NCBI GenBank assembly: GCA_009377755.1
Contig: WHTM01000005.1
Span: 1 to 64,000, forward strand
Origin: Hyphomicrobiales bacterium
GTDB lineage: Bacteria > Pseudomonadota > Alphaproteobacteria > Rhizobiales > Xanthobacteraceae
Direction of reading: 5' to 3'
Length of the DNA stretch: 64,000 bases
The notes below the pieces were generated by a model. The model had not been told where the DNA came from and made no database searches. It worked only from the letters and a program-made list of their open reading frames with translations. This document shows positions 62,098 to 64,000 of this stretch, one piece after another; position 1 is the first letter of the stretch, and every line of letters begins with the position of its first letter. Both the position numbers and the translations under genes were made by a program.

Positions 62098-63411
62098 TTA
62101 CGTGCCCTGTCCGCCGCACTTCTTGGTGACGGTGTTGTAGTTGCCGCACCTCAGCGTCACCCAGTCGCCGATCAGATCCTTCGAGCCCGGCAGTTCCTTC
62201 GACCACGCATCGCCAGGAACGAGGCCTTCCGTCTTCCACACCACGTCGAACTGGCCGTCGGCCTTGATCTCGCCGATGAACACCGGCTTGGTGATGTGGT
62301 GGTTCGGGAGCATCTTCGACATGCCGCCGGTGAGGTTCGGGGCCTCGATGCCGGGCAACGCGTCGATCACCTTGTCGGGATCGGTTGACTTCACCGTCTC
62401 GACCGCCTTCACCCACATGGCGAAGCCGACGACGTGCGCTTCCATCGGATCGTTGGAGACGCGCTTCGAGTTCTTCGTGAAGCCTTTCCACTTCTTGATG
62501 AACTCAGCGTTCGCCGGGGTCTTGATCGACTCGAAGTAGTTCCAGGCGGCGAGATGGCCAAGCAGCGGCTTGGTGTCGATGCCGGCGAGCTCTTCCTCAC
62601 CGACGGAGAACGCCACCACCGGGATGTCGGTCGCCTTGATGCCCTGGTTGCCCAACTCCTTGTAGAACGGCACGTTGGCGTCGCCGTTGATCGTGGAGAC
62701 GACAGCCGTCTTCTTCCCCGCCGAGCCGAACTTCTTGATGTCGGCGACGATGGTCTGCCAATCGGAATGTCCGAACGGCGTGTAGTTGATCATGATGTCG
62801 GACGCCGCGACGCCCTTGGACTTGAGATAGGCTTCGAGAATCTTGTTGGTGGTGCGCGGATAGACGTAGTCGGTGCCGGCCAGCACCCAGCGCTGCACCT
62901 TCTCTTCCTTGGCGAGATAGTCCACCGCAGGGATCGCCTGCTGGTTCGGCGCGGCACCGGTGTAGAACACGTTGCGCTCGCTCTCCTCGCCCTCGTACTG
63001 CACCGGATAGAACAGGATCGAGTTGAGCTCCTTGAACACCGGGAGTACCGACTTGCGCGACACCGATGTCCAGCAGCCGAATACGACCGAGACCTTGTCC
63101 TTGGTGATCAGCTCGCGTGCCTTCTCGGCAAACAGCGGCCAGTTCGAGGCCGGATCGACGACGACCGCTTCGAGCTTCTTGCCGAGCACGCCGCCCTTCT
63201 TGTTCTGCTCGTCGATCAGCATCAGCATCACGTCCTTCAGCGTCGTCTCGCTGATGGCCATGGTGCCGGAGAGCGAATGCAGAATGCCAATCTTGATCGT
63301 CTCCTGCGCCTTGGCGGGGGATGCCAGGGCCAGTCCGAGAGCCAGGCCCGCTGTCGCTGCAAGCCACTGGCGTCGATTCGGTCGCGCAGCGACCGCACTT
63401 GGTTTGAACAT
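62098..63411 (-). CDS. urtA: Urea ABC transporter substrate-binding protein UrtA
   Basis: A 437-aa periplasmic binding protein from ATG 63411 (MFKPSAVAARPNRRQWLAAT), with AGAGGA upstream; frame beyond is unsupported. A signal peptide with an Arg pair ends PAKAQ. ETIKIGILHSLSGTMAISET near residue 38, VVFGCWTSVSRKSVLPVFKE near 108, LFYPVQYEGEESERNVFYTG near 133 and PNQQAIPAVDYLAKE follow the FmdD/UrtA family closely. First gene of the urt-ure run. Confidence 0.97.
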   Translation of the reverse strand: MFKPSAVAARPNRRQWLAATAGLALGLALASPAKAQETIKIGILHSLSGTMAISETTLKDVMLMLIDEQNKKGGVLGKKLEAVVVDPASNWPLFAEKARELITKDKVSVVFGCWTSVSRKSVLPVFKELNSILFYPVQYEGEESERNVFYTGAAPNQQAIPAVDYLAKEEKVQRWVLAGTDYVYPRTTNKILEAYLKSKGVAASDIMINYTPFGHSDWQTIVADIKKFGSAGKKTAVVSTINGDANVPFYKELGNQGIKATDIPVVAFSVGEEELAGIDTKPLLGHLAAWNYFESIKTPANAEFIKKWKGFTKNSKRVSNDPMEAHVVGFAMWVKAVETVKSTDPDKVIDALPGIEAPNLTGGMSKMLPNHHITKPVFIGEIKADGQFDVVWKTEGLVPGDAWSKELPGSKDLIGDWVTLRCGNYNTVTKKCGGQGT

Positions 63412-63473
63412 CGGGGGAATCCTCTCGTTGACGCGCGCAACCGGCCCGGTGCCGGATCGCTGGCAACGATTTC

Positions 63474-63488
63474 GCAAGGACTGTGCCA
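63474..63488 (-). promoter_or_regulatory. Sigma-54 promoter of the urt-ure operon
   Basis: On the minus strand TGGCAC, then 5 nt, then TTGC (63488-63474) matches the -24/-12 consensus exactly. It lies about 63 nt before the urtA ATG. Sigma-54 with NtrC is the standard nitrogen-starvation switch for urea uptake. A TGCACC half-site at 63647-63652 could belong to an upstream NtrC site, but a full palindrome was not found. The rest of the 447-nt gap to 63858 holds nothing else I recognise apart from CCGGGAACAAACCCCGG near 63577. Confidence 0.8.
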
Positions 63489-63858
63489 GAGACGGCGGGG
63501 CCGGCTGACGCCCTCTCCGGGATAACCAAGCCGTTGCTGCAGCGCGAAAATCCTTAATGGAGACAAGGGGCGATAGCCGGGAACAAACCCCGGCTGCGCA
63601 ACACTGAAGGCTGCCCCATTCAAAAATTAGGCACATTCCGAGAGAATGCACCATAAATAGGCAGATACTGATCGCCGTCCGTTTCTGGCCCGAAATGCGC
63701 CCAAATACGCCACATGGCAGCTACGCCGCCGCAACCGTTGCGTTCGGAGTGTGCGCGGGCGATGGTGCCGGCTCAGTGCTTGACCACCCCGCGACCGCGG
63801 CGCGGACGACATCGTGGCCAGCCGGCGGACCAGCCGGGCAGGCTCCGCACCACGCGAC

Positions 63859-64000
63859 ATGCAGGACCGGACCCCGATCGATCCCGACAGGCCTCCCGGC
63901 GCAGCGAGCGCCGCCCTGCTCGCGCCGCTTCCGCATGCGGAGGTCCGCAAGATTTTCTTCGGCTTGATGCTCGGCATGTTCCTGGCGGCGATTAATCAGA
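63859..64000 (+). CDS. DHA2-type MFS multidrug exporter (partial, N-terminal 47 codons)
   Basis: ATG 63859 opens a frame that runs off the right edge. LPHAEVRKIFFGLMLGMFLA then AINQ (residues 25-47) matches the start of the first membrane span of EmrB/QacA-type 14-TM exporters, usually ...MLAMFLAALDQTIV. An unusually long, Pro/Ala-rich N-terminal tail precedes it. It is divergent from urtA. Confidence 0.75.
   Translation, partial: MQDRTPIDPDRPPGAASAALLAPLPHAEVRKIFFGLMLGMFLAAINQ

Overview
High-GC DNA from an alphaproteobacterium, most likely Hyphomicrobiales in the Bradyrhizobium/Rhodopseudomonas neighbourhood. The evidence is the gene order aroA-cmk-rpsA-sppA-ihfB-lapA...trpF-trpB-trpA-accD-folC, a TIGR02300 (FYDLN-acid) protein, a urtABCDE-ureDABC run, and many palindromic interspersed repeats of kinds I associate with that group. 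I ran no database search; all family names rest on motifs, length and context.

Layout. (1) 1-5917, minus strand: a tightly overlapping xre-hyfB-hyfC-hyfE-hyfF-hyfG run, encoding the membrane arm and the start of the large subunit of a hydrogenase-4-like or complex-I-like machine; hyfG runs off the left edge. (2) 6085-8564: an M24-fold protein with altered metal ligands, divergent from an orphan tricarboxylate-type binding protein. (3) 8702-24393: tRNA-Ala(GGC), TIGR02300, then the conserved housekeeping run. Three intrusions break it: a CMD/TctC pair between cmk and rpsA, an ocd plus decayed MNT/HepT pair before trpF, and palindromic elements between trpF, trpB and trpA. (4) 24602-36613: accessory metabolism (CocE-type hydrolase, Ldh2-type dehydrogenase, MFS, an orphan ABC ATPase with a CMD protein), TerB, pheT, a beta-helix secreted protein, a peptidoglycan-binding-like protein, and three broken genes. 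(5) 36681-43032: amine oxidase, CysZ-like protein, nth, DUF2244, an Ada-like methyltransferase and gpmI. (6) 43098-49947: a catabolic set (LLM flavin monooxygenase, FAH-family hydrolase, 3-hydroxyisobutyrate-dehydrogenase-like protein, HyuB, HyuA). (7) 50096-63488: urea uptake and hydrolysis, urtABCDE-ureDABC read leftward from a near-perfect sigma-54 promoter. ureEFG is split off by a cupin gene and a sulfotransferase gene on the other strand. (8) 63859-64000: the start of a DHA2-type MFS exporter leaving the right edge.

The most unusual material is non-coding. Four back-to-back hairpin elements with CTAGTG ends and a GAAGTTC core fill the gap between the trpF stop and the trpB start exactly, and one of them supplies the trpF stop codon. 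At the next junction, a compound hairpin separates a decayed copy of the trpA start from the real one; the resulting 58-codon reading frame overlaps both neighbours and could keep trpB-trpA translation coupled. Elsewhere repeats occupy almost every long intra-operon gap, supply stop codons and appear to have cost genes their ends (ureF start, an SDR gene, a diphthamide-synthase-like gene).
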